10,313 nucleotides of DNA from Arenicellales bacterium (GCA_028825345.1 JAPKAJ010000068.1:1-10313), one strand, 5' to 3'. Counted from the stretch's first letter, positions 1-7,926 are shown. The notes: generated by a model not told the origin, from the sequence alone. Made by a program: numbers and translations.

Positions 1-53
1 AGAATCCTCACTTTATTCTCCGGCGGTTTTTCCGCTACCCTGTACTGGCTCGG
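1..53 (+). other. Leader region upstream of nuoA, no gene identified
   Basis: These bases precede nuoA. The nuoA frame stays open to the window edge, but it has no ATG, GTG or TTG before 54, so it is unlikely to be coding. Two small inverted repeats are visible: five-base arms at 1-5 and 15-19 around a nine-base spacer, and a four-base GC stem at 23-26 with 32-35 around a T5 loop. Both are too short to call as a terminator or operator. In many beta- and gammaproteobacteria, secG and a tRNA-Leu gene lie upstream of nuoA, but nothing of either can be recognised here. The operon promoter is probably outside the window. Confidence 0.4.
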
Positions 54-410
54 ATGCTTGCCAACTACCTGCCCGTCCTACTGTTCCTGCTAACGGGAAT
101 CGGCATCGGCGTTGTTGCGCTCGCAGCCGGGAGGGTGCTTAGCCCCAGCAACCCCTACCCAGATAAACTGTCGTCTTACGAATGCGGCTTCGAGGCTTTT
201 GAAGATACGCGGATGAAGTTCGATGTTCGCTATTACCTCGTCGCGATCCTGTTTATTATCTTTGACCTTGAGATTGCCTTCCTGTTTCCATGGGCGATTG
301 TGCTCGACGACATTGGTGTTTTTGGCTTCATGGCAATGATGGTGTTTCTACTGATTCTAGTTGTGGGTTTTGTTTACGAGTGGATGAAAGGGGCGCTGGA
401 ATGGGAGTAA
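54..410 (+). CDS. nuoA: NADH-quinone oxidoreductase subunit A (NuoA, ND3-type)
   Basis: NuoA is a small membrane subunit of complex I, homologous to mitochondrial ND3, at the junction of the peripheral and membrane arms beside the quinone channel. The 118-residue protein shows three hydrophobic segments at about 5-27, 60-82 and 88-110. The loop after the first helix carries the family motif YECGFEAF at 42-49, whose Cys44 matches the loop cysteine of ND3. Acidic residues D71 and E73 lie in the second helix, in the conserved FDLEIAFLFPW block. Length is typical. The ATG at 54 gives the family N-terminus (LANYLPVLLF), although no good Shine-Dalgarno precedes it. It is the first gene of the operon, six bases from nuoB. 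The identification is secure; the only slight doubt is the start. Confidence 0.97.
   Translation: MLANYLPVLLFLLTGIGIGVVALAAGRVLSPSNPYPDKLSSYECGFEAFEDTRMKFDVRYYLVAILFIIFDLEIAFLFPWAIVLDDIGVFGFMAMMVFLLILVVGFVYEWMKGALEWE
403..407 (+). promoter_or_regulatory. Ribosome binding site of nuoB
   Basis: A GGGAG sequence lies in the last codons of nuoA, nine bases before the ATG at 417. It supports that start over the in-frame ATG at 435. Confidence 0.6.
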
Positions 411-416
411 GACCTT

Positions 417-893
417 ATGTCACTTGAAGGGGTCATGTCACAAGGTTGGGCGACGGCCCGCCTGGATGATCTGATTAACTGGGCAAGAACGGGTTCCATG
501 TGGCCGATGACCTTTGGGCTTGCCTGTTGCGCCGTTGAGATGATGCATGCCGGGGCCTCACGTTATGATCTGGATCGTTTTGGGGTTATTTTTCGCCCGA
601 GTCCTCGTCAGTCCGATGTAATGATTGTTGCCGGTACGCTGACCAACAAGATGGCCCCTGCGCTACGGCGGGTTTACGATCAAATGCCTGAACCTCGGTG
701 GGTAATTTCAATGGGCTCATGTGCGAATGGGGGCGGGTACTATCACTACTCCTACTCGGTCGTACGAGGCTGTGACCGCATTGTGCCCGTTGATATCTAT
801 GTGCCCGGATGCCCGCCGACCCCTGAAGCGTTGATCTACGGCATCATCCAGCTACAGAAGAAGATCAAGCGCGACGACACCATCGCACGCTGA
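417..893 (+). CDS. nuoB: NADH-quinone oxidoreductase subunit B (NuoB, PSST-type)
   Basis: NuoB binds [4Fe-4S] cluster N2, the last electron carrier before quinone, and forms part of the quinone cavity with NuoD and NuoH. The 158-residue protein carries the N2 ligand pattern: the adjacent pair C37-C38 (GLACCAVEMM), C102 (SMGSCANGGG) and C132 (VPGCPPTPEAL). C119 is conserved in the family but is not a ligand. The blocks around residues 44-75 and 92-118 are nearly invariant in proteobacterial NuoB. Length is normal for beta/gamma proteins, which lack the longer N-terminal part of mitochondrial PSST. The ATG at 417 has a good ribosome site and gives the family start MSLEGV. It lies six bases after nuoA and 15 before nuoC, the widest gap in the window. 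Confidence 0.98.
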   Translation: MSLEGVMSQGWATARLDDLINWARTGSMWPMTFGLACCAVEMMHAGASRYDLDRFGVIFRPSPRQSDVMIVAGTLTNKMAPALRRVYDQMPEPRWVISMGSCANGGGYYHYSYSVVRGCDRIVPVDIYVPGCPPTPEALIYGIIQLQKKIKRDDTIAR

Positions 894-908
894 AACGATC
901 GACAAATA

Positions 909-1478
909 ATGGAAGAAAGTGCTCCAGCATCGGGGGTGGAACAGCTTGCGCAGGTCTTTGGGGCTTCAATGCAAACGGCGTACGGCGAGAACACACTTAT
1001 CGTGCAAGCCGAGCAGCTTATCCCATTGCTTGAAATGCTTCGCGATGACCCGCAGACTCGATTTGAGCAGCTGATTGATCTGTGTGGGGTTGATTTCAGC
1101 GATTATCCACCTGACCCGACAGGGCACCCGGAGCGGTTCGCTGTGATCTATCACCTGTTGTCGGTCAGTCGAAACGATCGAATCCGTGTGATCGCCTACG
1201 TTGCCGAAGATCGCCCGGTGGTACCGAGCGCAATTGGCGTTTTTGCCTGCGCGGACTGGTACGAAAGGGAAGCCTTCGATCTTTTTGGAATTTTGTTCGA
1301 TGGGCACCCAGATTTGCGCCGCTTACTGACCGATTATGGGTTTATCGGTCACCCCTTCCGTAAAGATTTCCCATTGAGCGGACACGTTGAAATGCGTTTT
1401 GATGAAAAAAAGGGTCGAGTGGTTTACGAACCGGTATCGATCGAGCCCCGAGTTACGGTGCCGCGGATCATACGGTAG
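909..1478 (+). CDS. nuoC: NADH-quinone oxidoreductase subunit C (NuoC, 30 kDa type)
   Basis: NuoC is a peripheral-arm subunit without cofactors that packs against NuoB, NuoD and NuoI and helps hold the connecting module together. The 189-residue protein contains the family signature at 118-158, beginning YEREAFDLFGI and continuing through GHPDLRRLLTDYGF and HPFRKDFPLSG. An earlier conserved block, FEQLIDLCGVDFSDYP, lies at 52-67. It is a stand-alone gene, unlike the nuoCD fusion of enteric bacteria and pseudomonads. No Shine-Dalgarno is visible before the ATG at 909. A GTG at 936 or an ATG at 969 are possible alternatives, but 909 gives the usual length and keeps the N-terminal helix. The stop is 11 bases before nuoD. 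Confidence 0.96.
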   Translation: MEESAPASGVEQLAQVFGASMQTAYGENTLIVQAEQLIPLLEMLRDDPQTRFEQLIDLCGVDFSDYPPDPTGHPERFAVIYHLLSVSRNDRIRVIAYVAEDRPVVPSAIGVFACADWYEREAFDLFGILFDGHPDLRRLLTDYGFIGHPFRKDFPLSGHVEMRFDEKKGRVVYEPVSIEPRVTVPRIIR

Positions 1479-1480
1479 GA
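1477..1480 (+). promoter_or_regulatory. Ribosome binding site of nuoD (supports a TTG start)
   Basis: AGGA, overlapping the nuoC stop codon, lies nine bases before the TTG at 1490. With no ATG nearby that keeps the family N-terminus, it decides the nuoD start. Confidence 0.6.
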
Positions 1481-1489
1481 TCACGATTC

Positions 1490-2743
1490 TTGACTGAGAT
1501 TCGTAATTACACCATGAACTTCGGCCCGCAGCACCCGGCTGCGCATGGTGTTCTGCGTTTGGTGATGGAGATGGATGGGGAGGTGGTAGAACGAATCGAT
1601 CCCCATATTGGTCTACTGCATCGTGCCACCGAGAAACTTGCCGAGAGTAAGCCTTACAACCACAGTATCGGATACATGGATCGGCTGGACTATGTATCTA
1701 TGATGTGTAATGAACACGCCTACGTGCTGGCGATTGAGAAACTGCTGGGCGTTACACCCCCCCTGCGGGCTCAGTACATCCGGGTTATGTTTGCAGAGAT
1801 TACCCGGATTCGCAACCACCTGCTATGGATTGCAGCGCACGGCCTGGATATCGGAGCGATGGCAGTTTTCCTTTATGCGTTCCGCGAGCGCGAGGACCTG
1901 TGCGACGTCTACGAGGCCACTTCTGGCGCTCGGCTGCACGCAGCCTATTTTCGGCCAGGCGGAGTCTATCGTGATCTGCCCGATGAGATGCCGAAGTACT
2001 CTGCATCTTCGGTGCACGGAGAGAAAGAAACCCGACAGAGGAACAGTAACAGGGAAGGTTCGGTACTGGATTTTATCGAATCTTTCGTTGAGCGCTTCCC
2101 CAAGTGCGTAGACGAATACGAAACATTATTGACTGATAACCGAATTTGGAAACAACGTACCGTTGATATAGGAGTTGTTACCCCCGAACGAGCGTTGCAG
2201 TTGGGGTTTACTGGGCCGATGCTGCGCGGGTCCGGCGTTGAGTGGGATCTTCGACGCAAACAGCCCTATGAGGTTTATCCTCAACTGAAGTTTGATATAC
2301 CCGTTGGCAGTACTGGGGATTGTTATGACCGGTATCTGGTGCGTGTCGAGGAGATGCGTCAATCCAATCAAGTGATCAGCCAGTGCGTAGACTGGCTAAA
2401 AAACAATCAGGGTCCGGTGATGATCGCAGATCACAAGTTGGCGCCACCTCAGCGAACCGGGATGAAACAGGACATGGAATCCCTGATTCATCACTTTAAA
2501 TTATTCACCGAAGGCTACAGCACTCCTCCTGGGCAGGTATATCAGGCCGTAGAGGCACCTAAAGGCGAATTCGGTATCTATATTATTTCCGATGGTGCTA
2601 ATAAGCCTTACCGCTTGAAAATCCGGGCCCCAGGTTTCCCTCACTTGGCATCGCTTGACGAGATGGCGCGTGGCCACATGCTGGCCGATGTGGTCGCGAT
2701 TATCGGCACCCAGGATATCGTTTTTGGAGAGATAGACCGTTGA
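1490..2743 (+). CDS. nuoD: NADH-quinone oxidoreductase subunit D (NuoD, 49 kDa type)
   Basis: NuoD forms most of the quinone reduction site next to cluster N2. It descends from the large subunit of NiFe hydrogenases but has lost the metal ligands. The 417-residue protein starts with the family block GPQHPAAHGVLRL (12-24). H19 and Y68 (MDRLDYVS) match, by hand alignment, the His and Tyr that bind the quinone head group in the Thermus and bovine enzymes. The C-terminus carries the highly conserved stretch from about 372 (DGANKPYRLKIRAPGF) to the end, finishing IIGTQDIVFGEIDR. The start is TTG at 1490, supported by AGGA at 1477-1480; the next in-frame ATG, at 1514, would cut into the conserved N-terminus. 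The gene is not fused to nuoC. Its stop overlaps the nuoE start by four bases (TTGA). Confidence 0.97.
   Translation: MTEIRNYTMNFGPQHPAAHGVLRLVMEMDGEVVERIDPHIGLLHRATEKLAESKPYNHSIGYMDRLDYVSMMCNEHAYVLAIEKLLGVTPPLRAQYIRVMFAEITRIRNHLLWIAAHGLDIGAMAVFLYAFREREDLCDVYEATSGARLHAAYFRPGGVYRDLPDEMPKYSASSVHGEKETRQRNSNREGSVLDFIESFVERFPKCVDEYETLLTDNRIWKQRTVDIGVVTPERALQLGFTGPMLRGSGVEWDLRRKQPYEVYPQLKFDIPVGSTGDCYDRYLVRVEEMRQSNQVISQCVDWLKNNQGPVMIADHKLAPPQRTGMKQDMESLIHHFKLFTEGYSTPPGQVYQAVEAPKGEFGIYIISDGANKPYRLKIRAPGFPHLASLDEMARGHMLADVVAIIGTQDIVFGEIDR
2726..2731 (+). promoter_or_regulatory. Ribosome binding site of nuoE (supports a TTG start)
   Basis: GGAGAG, inside the end of nuoD, lies eight bases before the TTG at 2740. 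No ATG occurs in the nuoE frame until codon 73, so this site supports the TTG start. Confidence 0.6.
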
Positions 2744-3225
2744 ACAAAGACGGCGAGTTCCAGTTATCCGATTCGATAATCCTGAGGATAGAATCTGAGG
2801 CGGATAAATACCCCATTCGAAAGGCTGCGGTGAAATCAGCTTTGCGCTACGCGCAGGCTGAACATGGCTGGATCAGCAAAGATATTGTGGGAGCTGTCGC
2901 CAGACTATTGGACCTTGAGCCTATAGAGGTATTTGAGGTCGCCACCTTTTACGATATGTTTTATACCTCGCCCGTTGGGCGACATCCAATTCGGGTTTGC
3001 ACCAATGTTTCTTGCCTATTGCGCGGCTCTACTGGCATCGTGGATCGCTTGCGCGAAGATCTGGCGGTTGAATTTGGTGAAACCAGTTTCGATGGGCGTT
3101 TTACGCTACTCGAGGCGGAGTGCCTGGGTGCATGCAGTGGCGCGCCGATGATGCTAATAGATGATGATTATCACCAAGACCTCGAGCCAGATCAGTTGGG
3201 CAGTATCCTAAAACCATACCAATGA
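2740..3225 (+). CDS. nuoE: NADH-quinone oxidoreductase subunit E (NuoE, 24 kDa type)
   Basis: NuoE belongs to the NADH dehydrogenase module and binds the off-path [2Fe-2S] cluster N1a close to the FMN in NuoF. The 161-residue protein has a helical N-terminal domain (about 10-75, containing VFEVATFYDMFY) and a thioredoxin-like ferredoxin domain. The four ligands are C87 and C92 (VCTNVSC, CX4C) and C128 and C132 (ECLGAC, CX3C). Length is normal. The start is a TTG that overlaps the nuoD stop and has a good upstream GGAGAG. The stop overlaps the nuoF ATG by four bases (ATGA). The C-terminal part (DGRFTLLEAECLGAC, then MMLIDDDYHQDLEPDQ) resembles gammaproteobacterial NuoE by memory of the family, which mildly favours that class. 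Confidence 0.96.
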   Translation: MNKDGEFQLSDSIILRIESEADKYPIRKAAVKSALRYAQAEHGWISKDIVGAVARLLDLEPIEVFEVATFYDMFYTSPVGRHPIRVCTNVSCLLRGSTGIVDRLREDLAVEFGETSFDGRFTLLEAECLGACSGAPMMLIDDDYHQDLEPDQLGSILKPYQ

Positions 3226-4496
3226 GCCGTTCGAGTCAGGTGTTTGTCTGCCTTCCGCCATTGGAAGCACGGGAACCGTGGAGCCTTGCGTCCTATCGGG
3301 AACGGGGCGGCTACCAGGCGTGGGAGGGCGTATTGGATGGCCATACGCCACCTGGCGATCTGATAGAGGTGATCAAGGCGTCAGGTTTGCGTGGGCGTGG
3401 CGGCGCTGGATTTCCAACAGGTCTTAAGCTCAGTTTTATGCCGCGTGACGCTCAGGGCCAAAAATACATTGTTTGCAACTCTGACGAAAGCGAGCCTGGG
3501 ACATTTAAGGATCGGGATATTTTGCGACTCAACCCGCATCAACTGATCGAGGGCATGGCAATTGCGGGTTATGCGATAGGGGCGACGGTTGGATATAACT
3601 ATATCCGGGGCGAATACTATGAGCCGTGGGCTCGTTTCGAGGCGGCACTGGCCGAAGCCCATAGTGCGGGTCTGCTCGGGATTAATATCCGAGGTTCTGG
3701 AGTTGATTTTCAACTGTACAGCCAGCGCGGCGCAGGCGCTTATATCTGCGGTGAAGAAACCGCTTTGCTTGAATCTCTGGAAGGGAAAAAGGGGTTGCCC
3801 CGTTTCAAACCCCCGTTTCCGGCTCAAGTTGGAGCTTTTGGCCGTCCGACAACAATCAATAATACCGAGACCCTGGCCTCAATCCCGCCAATCCTACGTA
3901 AAGGCGCTCAGTGGTTCTCTGATTTGGGTGTTGAAAACAGCGGCGGCAGTAAGATCTTCTCGGTTTCCGGACACGTCAATCGACCCGGTAACTATGAAGT
4001 GCCGATGGGGATACCGTTTGCCGAACTGCTTGAACTGGCGGGCGGAGTTTTGGATGGACGAAGCCTGAAAGCAGTCATCCCAGGCGGGTCGTCGGTTCCG
4101 GTTCTCCCCGCGGAGCAAATCATGACCTGCACCATGGATTATGATGGTCTGGCGAAGGCTGGATCCGCACTGGGGGCGGGCTCAGTTATCGTAATGGACG
4201 AGTCGACCTGCATGGTGCAAGTACTGGAGCGTATCTCTTATTTTTATTTCGTTGAATCGTGTGGCCAGTGCACGCCGTGTCGCGAAGGCACCGGCTGGTT
4301 GTACCGAATGCTCAAACGAATCCGCTCTGGCCACGGTACCCCAGGAGATCTAGACCGTTTGAAATCGGTAGCGGATCGAATCGAGGGGCGCACGATCTGC
4401 GCGTTGGGTGATGCAGCCGCCTGGCCGGTACAAAGTTTTCTCAAACACTTTCGACACGAGTTCGAGGCGATGATTCCATCGCGGGTGGCGGCCTGA
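3222..4496 (+). CDS. nuoF: NADH-quinone oxidoreductase subunit F (NuoF, 51 kDa type)
   Basis: NuoF is where NADH is oxidised. It binds NADH, FMN and [4Fe-4S] cluster N3 at the tip of the peripheral arm. The 424-residue protein shows the glycine-rich nucleotide-binding block GLRGRGGAGFPTGLK (55-69), the FMN-site block NSDESEPGTFKDRD (86-99), and AGAYICGEETALLESLEG (171-188), which contains the acidic pair near the flavin and NADH. A ubiquitin-like SLBB domain lies at about 245-300. Cluster N3 ligands are C347, C350 and C353 (SCGQCTPCREG) and C393 (TICALGDAAAW). Length is normal. The ATG at 3222 overlaps the nuoE stop as ATGA, and no Shine-Dalgarno is obvious, so translation is probably coupled to nuoE. 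The stop shares one base with the nuoG ATG. Confidence 0.98.
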   Translation: MSRSSQVFVCLPPLEAREPWSLASYRERGGYQAWEGVLDGHTPPGDLIEVIKASGLRGRGGAGFPTGLKLSFMPRDAQGQKYIVCNSDESEPGTFKDRDILRLNPHQLIEGMAIAGYAIGATVGYNYIRGEYYEPWARFEAALAEAHSAGLLGINIRGSGVDFQLYSQRGAGAYICGEETALLESLEGKKGLPRFKPPFPAQVGAFGRPTTINNTETLASIPPILRKGAQWFSDLGVENSGGSKIFSVSGHVNRPGNYEVPMGIPFAELLELAGGVLDGRSLKAVIPGGSSVPVLPAEQIMTCTMDYDGLAKAGSALGAGSVIVMDESTCMVQVLERISYFYFVESCGQCTPCREGTGWLYRMLKRIRSGHGTPGDLDRLKSVADRIEGRTICALGDAAAWPVQSFLKHFRHEFEAMIPSRVAA

Positions 4497-6880
4497 TGGA
4501 TTCAACAGTGATGATCAATTTGAGTATTGATGGGCGCGAAGTTCAGGCCCAGCCTGGCGCTATGATCATTCAAGTGGCCGATGCCGTTGGGATTTACATT
4601 CCACGATTTTGTTATCACGAGAAACTATCTATCGCGGCCAACTGCCGTATGTGCCTGGTGGAGGTCGAAAAAGCGCCCAAGCCATTGCCGGCCTGTGCAA
4701 CGCCGGTTGCTGAAGGCATGGTCGTTAAGACTCGCTCTGCGTTAGCAACCGAGGCGCAGCAGGGCACTATGGAATTTCTGTTGATCAATCATCCGCTGGA
4801 TTGCCCGGTTTGTGATCAAGGCGGTGAGTGTCCACTGCAGGACCAGGCAATGGGATACGGTCAGGATCATTCCCGTTATCTGGAAAGTAAGCGAGCCATG
4901 CCGGCACTCGATCTGGGTCCACTGATTGCCACTTCCATGACCCGTTGCATCCACTGCACCCGCTGTGTTCGGTTTGGCCAAGAAGTTGCCGGCGCTATGG
5001 AGTTGGGCGCGACTGGTCGCGGCGAGAGCATGGTTATCGAAACCTACCTGGATGGTACCGTTGATAGCGAGGTGTCGGGGAATATGATCGACCTGTGCCC
5101 GGTAGGAGCTCTAACTTCGAAACCATATCGCTTCACTGCACGACCGTGGGAACTTCTAAGTCATAACGCAGTGAGCCCGCACGATTGTCTCGGATCAAAT
5201 CTGACGATACAGACCGCGCAAGGTAACGTGAAACGGGTAGTACCTCGCACTAACGAGTCCGTCAATGAATGCTGGTTGTCGGATCGCGATCGATTTGCCT
5301 ATGCTGGGGCCGATTGTGACGATCGATTCACCCAACCTTTGGTTCGAACCAGTGACGGTATGAAAGAGGTTTCCTGGGAGCAGGCGCTTAAGGAAGCAGT
5401 TGGGATTCTGAAAAAGACCCAAACCGCACCAGGCCTGGGCGTCGGAGCGCTGATTCACCCGATGAGCAGTGCTGAAGAGTTTTTTCTGCTACAAAAGCTT
5501 ATCCGCGGCCTGGGCTCCTGCCATATCGATCACCGGTTATTCCAAAAAGACTTCTCGGACGATGCGTCCATGCCAGCTTACCCAGGTATCGAGACACCGC
5601 TCCCAGAGTTCGATCAGCTTAGTGGTGTAGTGCTGATAGGGTGTGATCTACGTAAAGAATTACCCCTGGTGAGCTTAAGAGTGCGTCGGATGGCCCTGGC
5701 AGGCGGACAGGTTGGCATGCTGGGGTGTTTTGCGGGCGATCCTAATTTCCCGATCGCGGCGCGAGAATTGGTGAGCCCGCCGGACTTACTGGGCGCTTTA
5801 TGCACTTTGGTTTTAGCAATTGAAGGGGGTGCGGATGCGTTGCCCGCACAACTGCAATCACGGATCGACCCAAACGGCGATTCGGATCGTTTTTTATCTC
5901 TTGCCCGGATCCTCGACGGCGCAAAGGGTAATGGTTTGATTATTCTCGGTCAAAGCGCTGTAAACCACCCGGAGGCAGCTGGACTGCGGGCCGCAGCCAG
6001 TGTGCTGGCCGAAATCACCGGCTCTCAGGTAGGTTGGATTCACCCAAACAATAGCGCTGCTGCGTGGTGGTCTGGCGCAGTACCTCATCGTTTACCCGGA
6101 GGGGTAAAGCCGGCCGTGGAGGGAGCCAACGCTCAGTCAATGACCGAGCTCGATCTGGACACGGTGGTGCTTTTTGGTTTGGAGCCGGCCCTGGATCATG
6201 CGGACCCCGCGAGTCTCAATAAACTCCTTGCACGGGCGCGAAGCGTAATCTCTTTCAACGCATTCCGCTCAGGTGTACCGGATCAGGCCCGAATTGCGTT
6301 ACCCATTGCTCCTTATACCGAATCTTCCGGTACCTTTTTGAATTGCAATGGGAAGATGCAGTTCTCCCGAGCAGCAATCAAATCGCAGGGAAATTCACGA
6401 CCGGGATGGAAGATTTTACGGGTACTTGGCAATTTTCTTGATTTGGAAGGTTTTGACTACGTCGATATATCTGACGTATCAATAGAGCTCCCAGAACCCA
6501 CTCAGGTCCGTGCCCGGACCAAGCCCCAAGCATGGAGTAGTCCAAACGCTTGGCGCACGAGCATCGTGGCCGGAAGTCTGTTCCGTGTGGGAGATGTTCC
6601 CATTTATCGTGGCGACCCGGTTGTTCGTCGTGCGACGGCTTTAGGGCGCACCCAGGATGGCTGGCGCGCCAGTTTTTGCCGCCTGCACCCCCAGGAAATG
6701 GTGTCCCGCGGTTTGAGCGACGGTGGCAAAGCGCGGGTTTTCAACGAGGTCGGATCCGTAAGTATCGGCGTATTGTCGGATAGCGGTATCCCGCCAGGCT
6801 CGATCTATCTCGCTGGTGCACACCCCGAGGCATCTGAGCTCACTGTATCCGATCGACTATCCGTTGAGGCTATAGGCTAA
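4496..6880 (+). CDS. nuoG: NADH-quinone oxidoreductase subunit G (NuoG, 75 kDa type), without N7 ligands
   Basis: NuoG is the largest peripheral-arm subunit and carries electrons from N3 to NuoI. The 794-residue protein has an N-terminal ferredoxin domain with N1b ligands C39, C50, C53 and C67; the NuoG-type His-Cys cluster N5 (H99, C103, C106, C112); and cluster N4 (C151, C154, C157, C201). From about 217 it resembles molybdopterin oxidoreductases, with a C-terminal MopB-like part at about 680-794. This domain is structural in complex I, and no metal cofactor is expected. The extra N7 cluster of the E. coli and Thermus proteins is absent: the aligned ligand positions are S227, D230, S234 and S262. 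The ATG at 4496 overlaps the nuoF stop by one base. M6 at 4511 is a credible alternative start that matches many homologues. The middle and C-terminal regions are the least conserved part of the operon, as is usual. Confidence 0.97.
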   Translation: MDSTVMINLSIDGREVQAQPGAMIIQVADAVGIYIPRFCYHEKLSIAANCRMCLVEVEKAPKPLPACATPVAEGMVVKTRSALATEAQQGTMEFLLINHPLDCPVCDQGGECPLQDQAMGYGQDHSRYLESKRAMPALDLGPLIATSMTRCIHCTRCVRFGQEVAGAMELGATGRGESMVIETYLDGTVDSEVSGNMIDLCPVGALTSKPYRFTARPWELLSHNAVSPHDCLGSNLTIQTAQGNVKRVVPRTNESVNECWLSDRDRFAYAGADCDDRFTQPLVRTSDGMKEVSWEQALKEAVGILKKTQTAPGLGVGALIHPMSSAEEFFLLQKLIRGLGSCHIDHRLFQKDFSDDASMPAYPGIETPLPEFDQLSGVVLIGCDLRKELPLVSLRVRRMALAGGQVGMLGCFAGDPNFPIAARELVSPPDLLGALCTLVLAIEGGADALPAQLQSRIDPNGDSDRFLSLARILDGAKGNGLIILGQSAVNHPEAAGLRAAASVLAEITGSQVGWIHPNNSAAAWWSGAVPHRLPGGVKPAVEGANAQSMTELDLDTVVLFGLEPALDHADPASLNKLLARARSVISFNAFRSGVPDQARIALPIAPYTESSGTFLNCNGKMQFSRAAIKSQGNSRPGWKILRVLGNFLDLEGFDYVDISDVSIELPEPTQVRARTKPQAWSSPNAWRTSIVAGSLFRVGDVPIYRGDPVVRRATALGRTQDGWRASFCRLHPQEMVSRGLSDGGKARVFNEVGSVSIGVLSDSGIPPGSIYLAGAHPEASELTVSDRLSVEAIG

Positions 6881-6885
6881 ACGCC

Positions 6886-7917
6886 ATGACCTGGCTCCTT
6901 GCGTTCTGGGCGGAACTGCCGCTTATCGTACAACTTGGCGTAAAGATAGTCGCCATCATTGGCCCTTTGATGGTCGCGGTCGCTTATTACACGCTGGCTG
7001 AGCGCAAAGTCATTGGTTATATGCATGCGCGCATCGGGCCCAACCGGGTGGGCCCGCGCGGGCTACTTCAGCCGATAGCAGATGCCCTCAAGCTGATGTT
7101 CAAGGAGATGATCGTACCGACTAATGCGGATCGTTATCTTTTTATTATTGCCCCGATATTGGCTCTTGCTCCGGCCCTTGGTGCCTGGGCGGTCGTCCCT
7201 TTTACCGATACCTTGGTACTCGCCGACATCAATGCCAGTTTGTTGTATGTATTGGCGTTAACCTCCATGGGAGTCTATGGCGTGGTAGTGGCCGGGTGGG
7301 CGTCCAATTCAAAGTACGCGTTTCTTGGGGCTATGCGCTCCGCCGCACAAATCGTGTCTTACGAAATTGCCATGGGTTTTGCCTTGGTGGGCGTGTTGAT
7401 GGCAGCCGGAAGCCTTAATCTCAGGGAGATCGTACTCGCGCAATCGGGCGGAATACATCAGTGGTTTTTTATTCCTTTGTTTCCGCTTTTCCTGGTCTAT
7501 CTGATCAGTGGGGTCGCGGAAACCAATCGTTCGCCGTTTGATGTCGCGGAGGGAGAATCAGAGATCGTAGCGGGTTTTCACGTCGAATACTCCGGAATGG
7601 GCTTCGCCGTATTTTTTCTGGCCGAGTACGCCAATATGCTCCTCATTTCGGCGTTGACCGTACTCATGTTTCTTGGCGGATGGCACGCGCCAGCACAAAT
7701 CCCGCCATTCATCTGGGTTCCGGGATTGTTCTGGTTTTTTGGCAAGTTAGCGGCGGTAGCCTTTTTGTTTCTTTGGTTTCGTGCCACGTTCCCGCGCTAT
7801 CGTTATGACCAAATTATGCGGCTGGGCTGGAAAGTCTTCATTCCGATCACACTGGTCTGGATTACCGTGATTGGGTTTGCAAAATTCTTCACCCCGTTTG
7901 GCCACTGGTTCGGCTGA
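6886..7917 (+). CDS. nuoH: NADH-quinone oxidoreductase subunit H (NuoH, ND1-type)
   Basis: NuoH is the membrane subunit that links the peripheral arm to the membrane arm and forms the entrance of the quinone tunnel and the start of the proton pathway (E-channel). The 343-residue protein is strongly hydrophobic, with about eight membrane helices. Family signatures are AERKVIGYMHARIGPNRVGP (38-57), the block around 143-165 (KYAFLGAMRSAAQIVSYE), and the acidic cytoplasmic loop with AETNRSPFDVAEGESEIVAG (211-230) leading to HVEYSGMGFA. The C-terminus has FPRYRYDQIMRLGWK (302-316). Length is normal. The ATG at 6886 lies five bases after nuoG, with only a weak AGG at 6874-6876 as ribosome site. Confidence 0.98.
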   Translation: MTWLLAFWAELPLIVQLGVKIVAIIGPLMVAVAYYTLAERKVIGYMHARIGPNRVGPRGLLQPIADALKLMFKEMIVPTNADRYLFIIAPILALAPALGAWAVVPFTDTLVLADINASLLYVLALTSMGVYGVVVAGWASNSKYAFLGAMRSAAQIVSYEIAMGFALVGVLMAAGSLNLREIVLAQSGGIHQWFFIPLFPLFLVYLISGVAETNRSPFDVAEGESEIVAGFHVEYSGMGFAVFFLAEYANMLLISALTVLMFLGGWHAPAQIPPFIWVPGLFWFFGKLAAVAFLFLWFRATFPRYRYDQIMRLGWKVFIPITLVWITVIGFAKFFTPFGHWFG

Positions 7918-7926
7918 CACTCCCCT

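Noticed and set aside
1710..2111. 133-codon open frame on the + strand inside nuoD
   Set aside because: It is a frame-shifted reading of conserved nuoD sequence with Cys- and Trp-rich low-quality composition. NuoD itself is intact across it.
3381..3827. 148-codon open frame on the - strand
   Set aside because: It is a shadow of nuoF, running opposite its FMN and NADH binding region, and its product shows no recognisable domain.
3589..4068. 159-codon open frame on the + strand inside nuoF
   Set aside because: It is an alternative frame of nuoF with no family motif; NuoF is continuous across the region.
5100..6880. Possible catalytic molybdenum enzyme, from the molybdopterin oxidoreductase-like domain
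   Set aside because: This is the inherited structural domain of NuoG. The N1b, N5 and N4 ligands and the operon context identify it as complex I, not a formate dehydrogenase or nitrate reductase.
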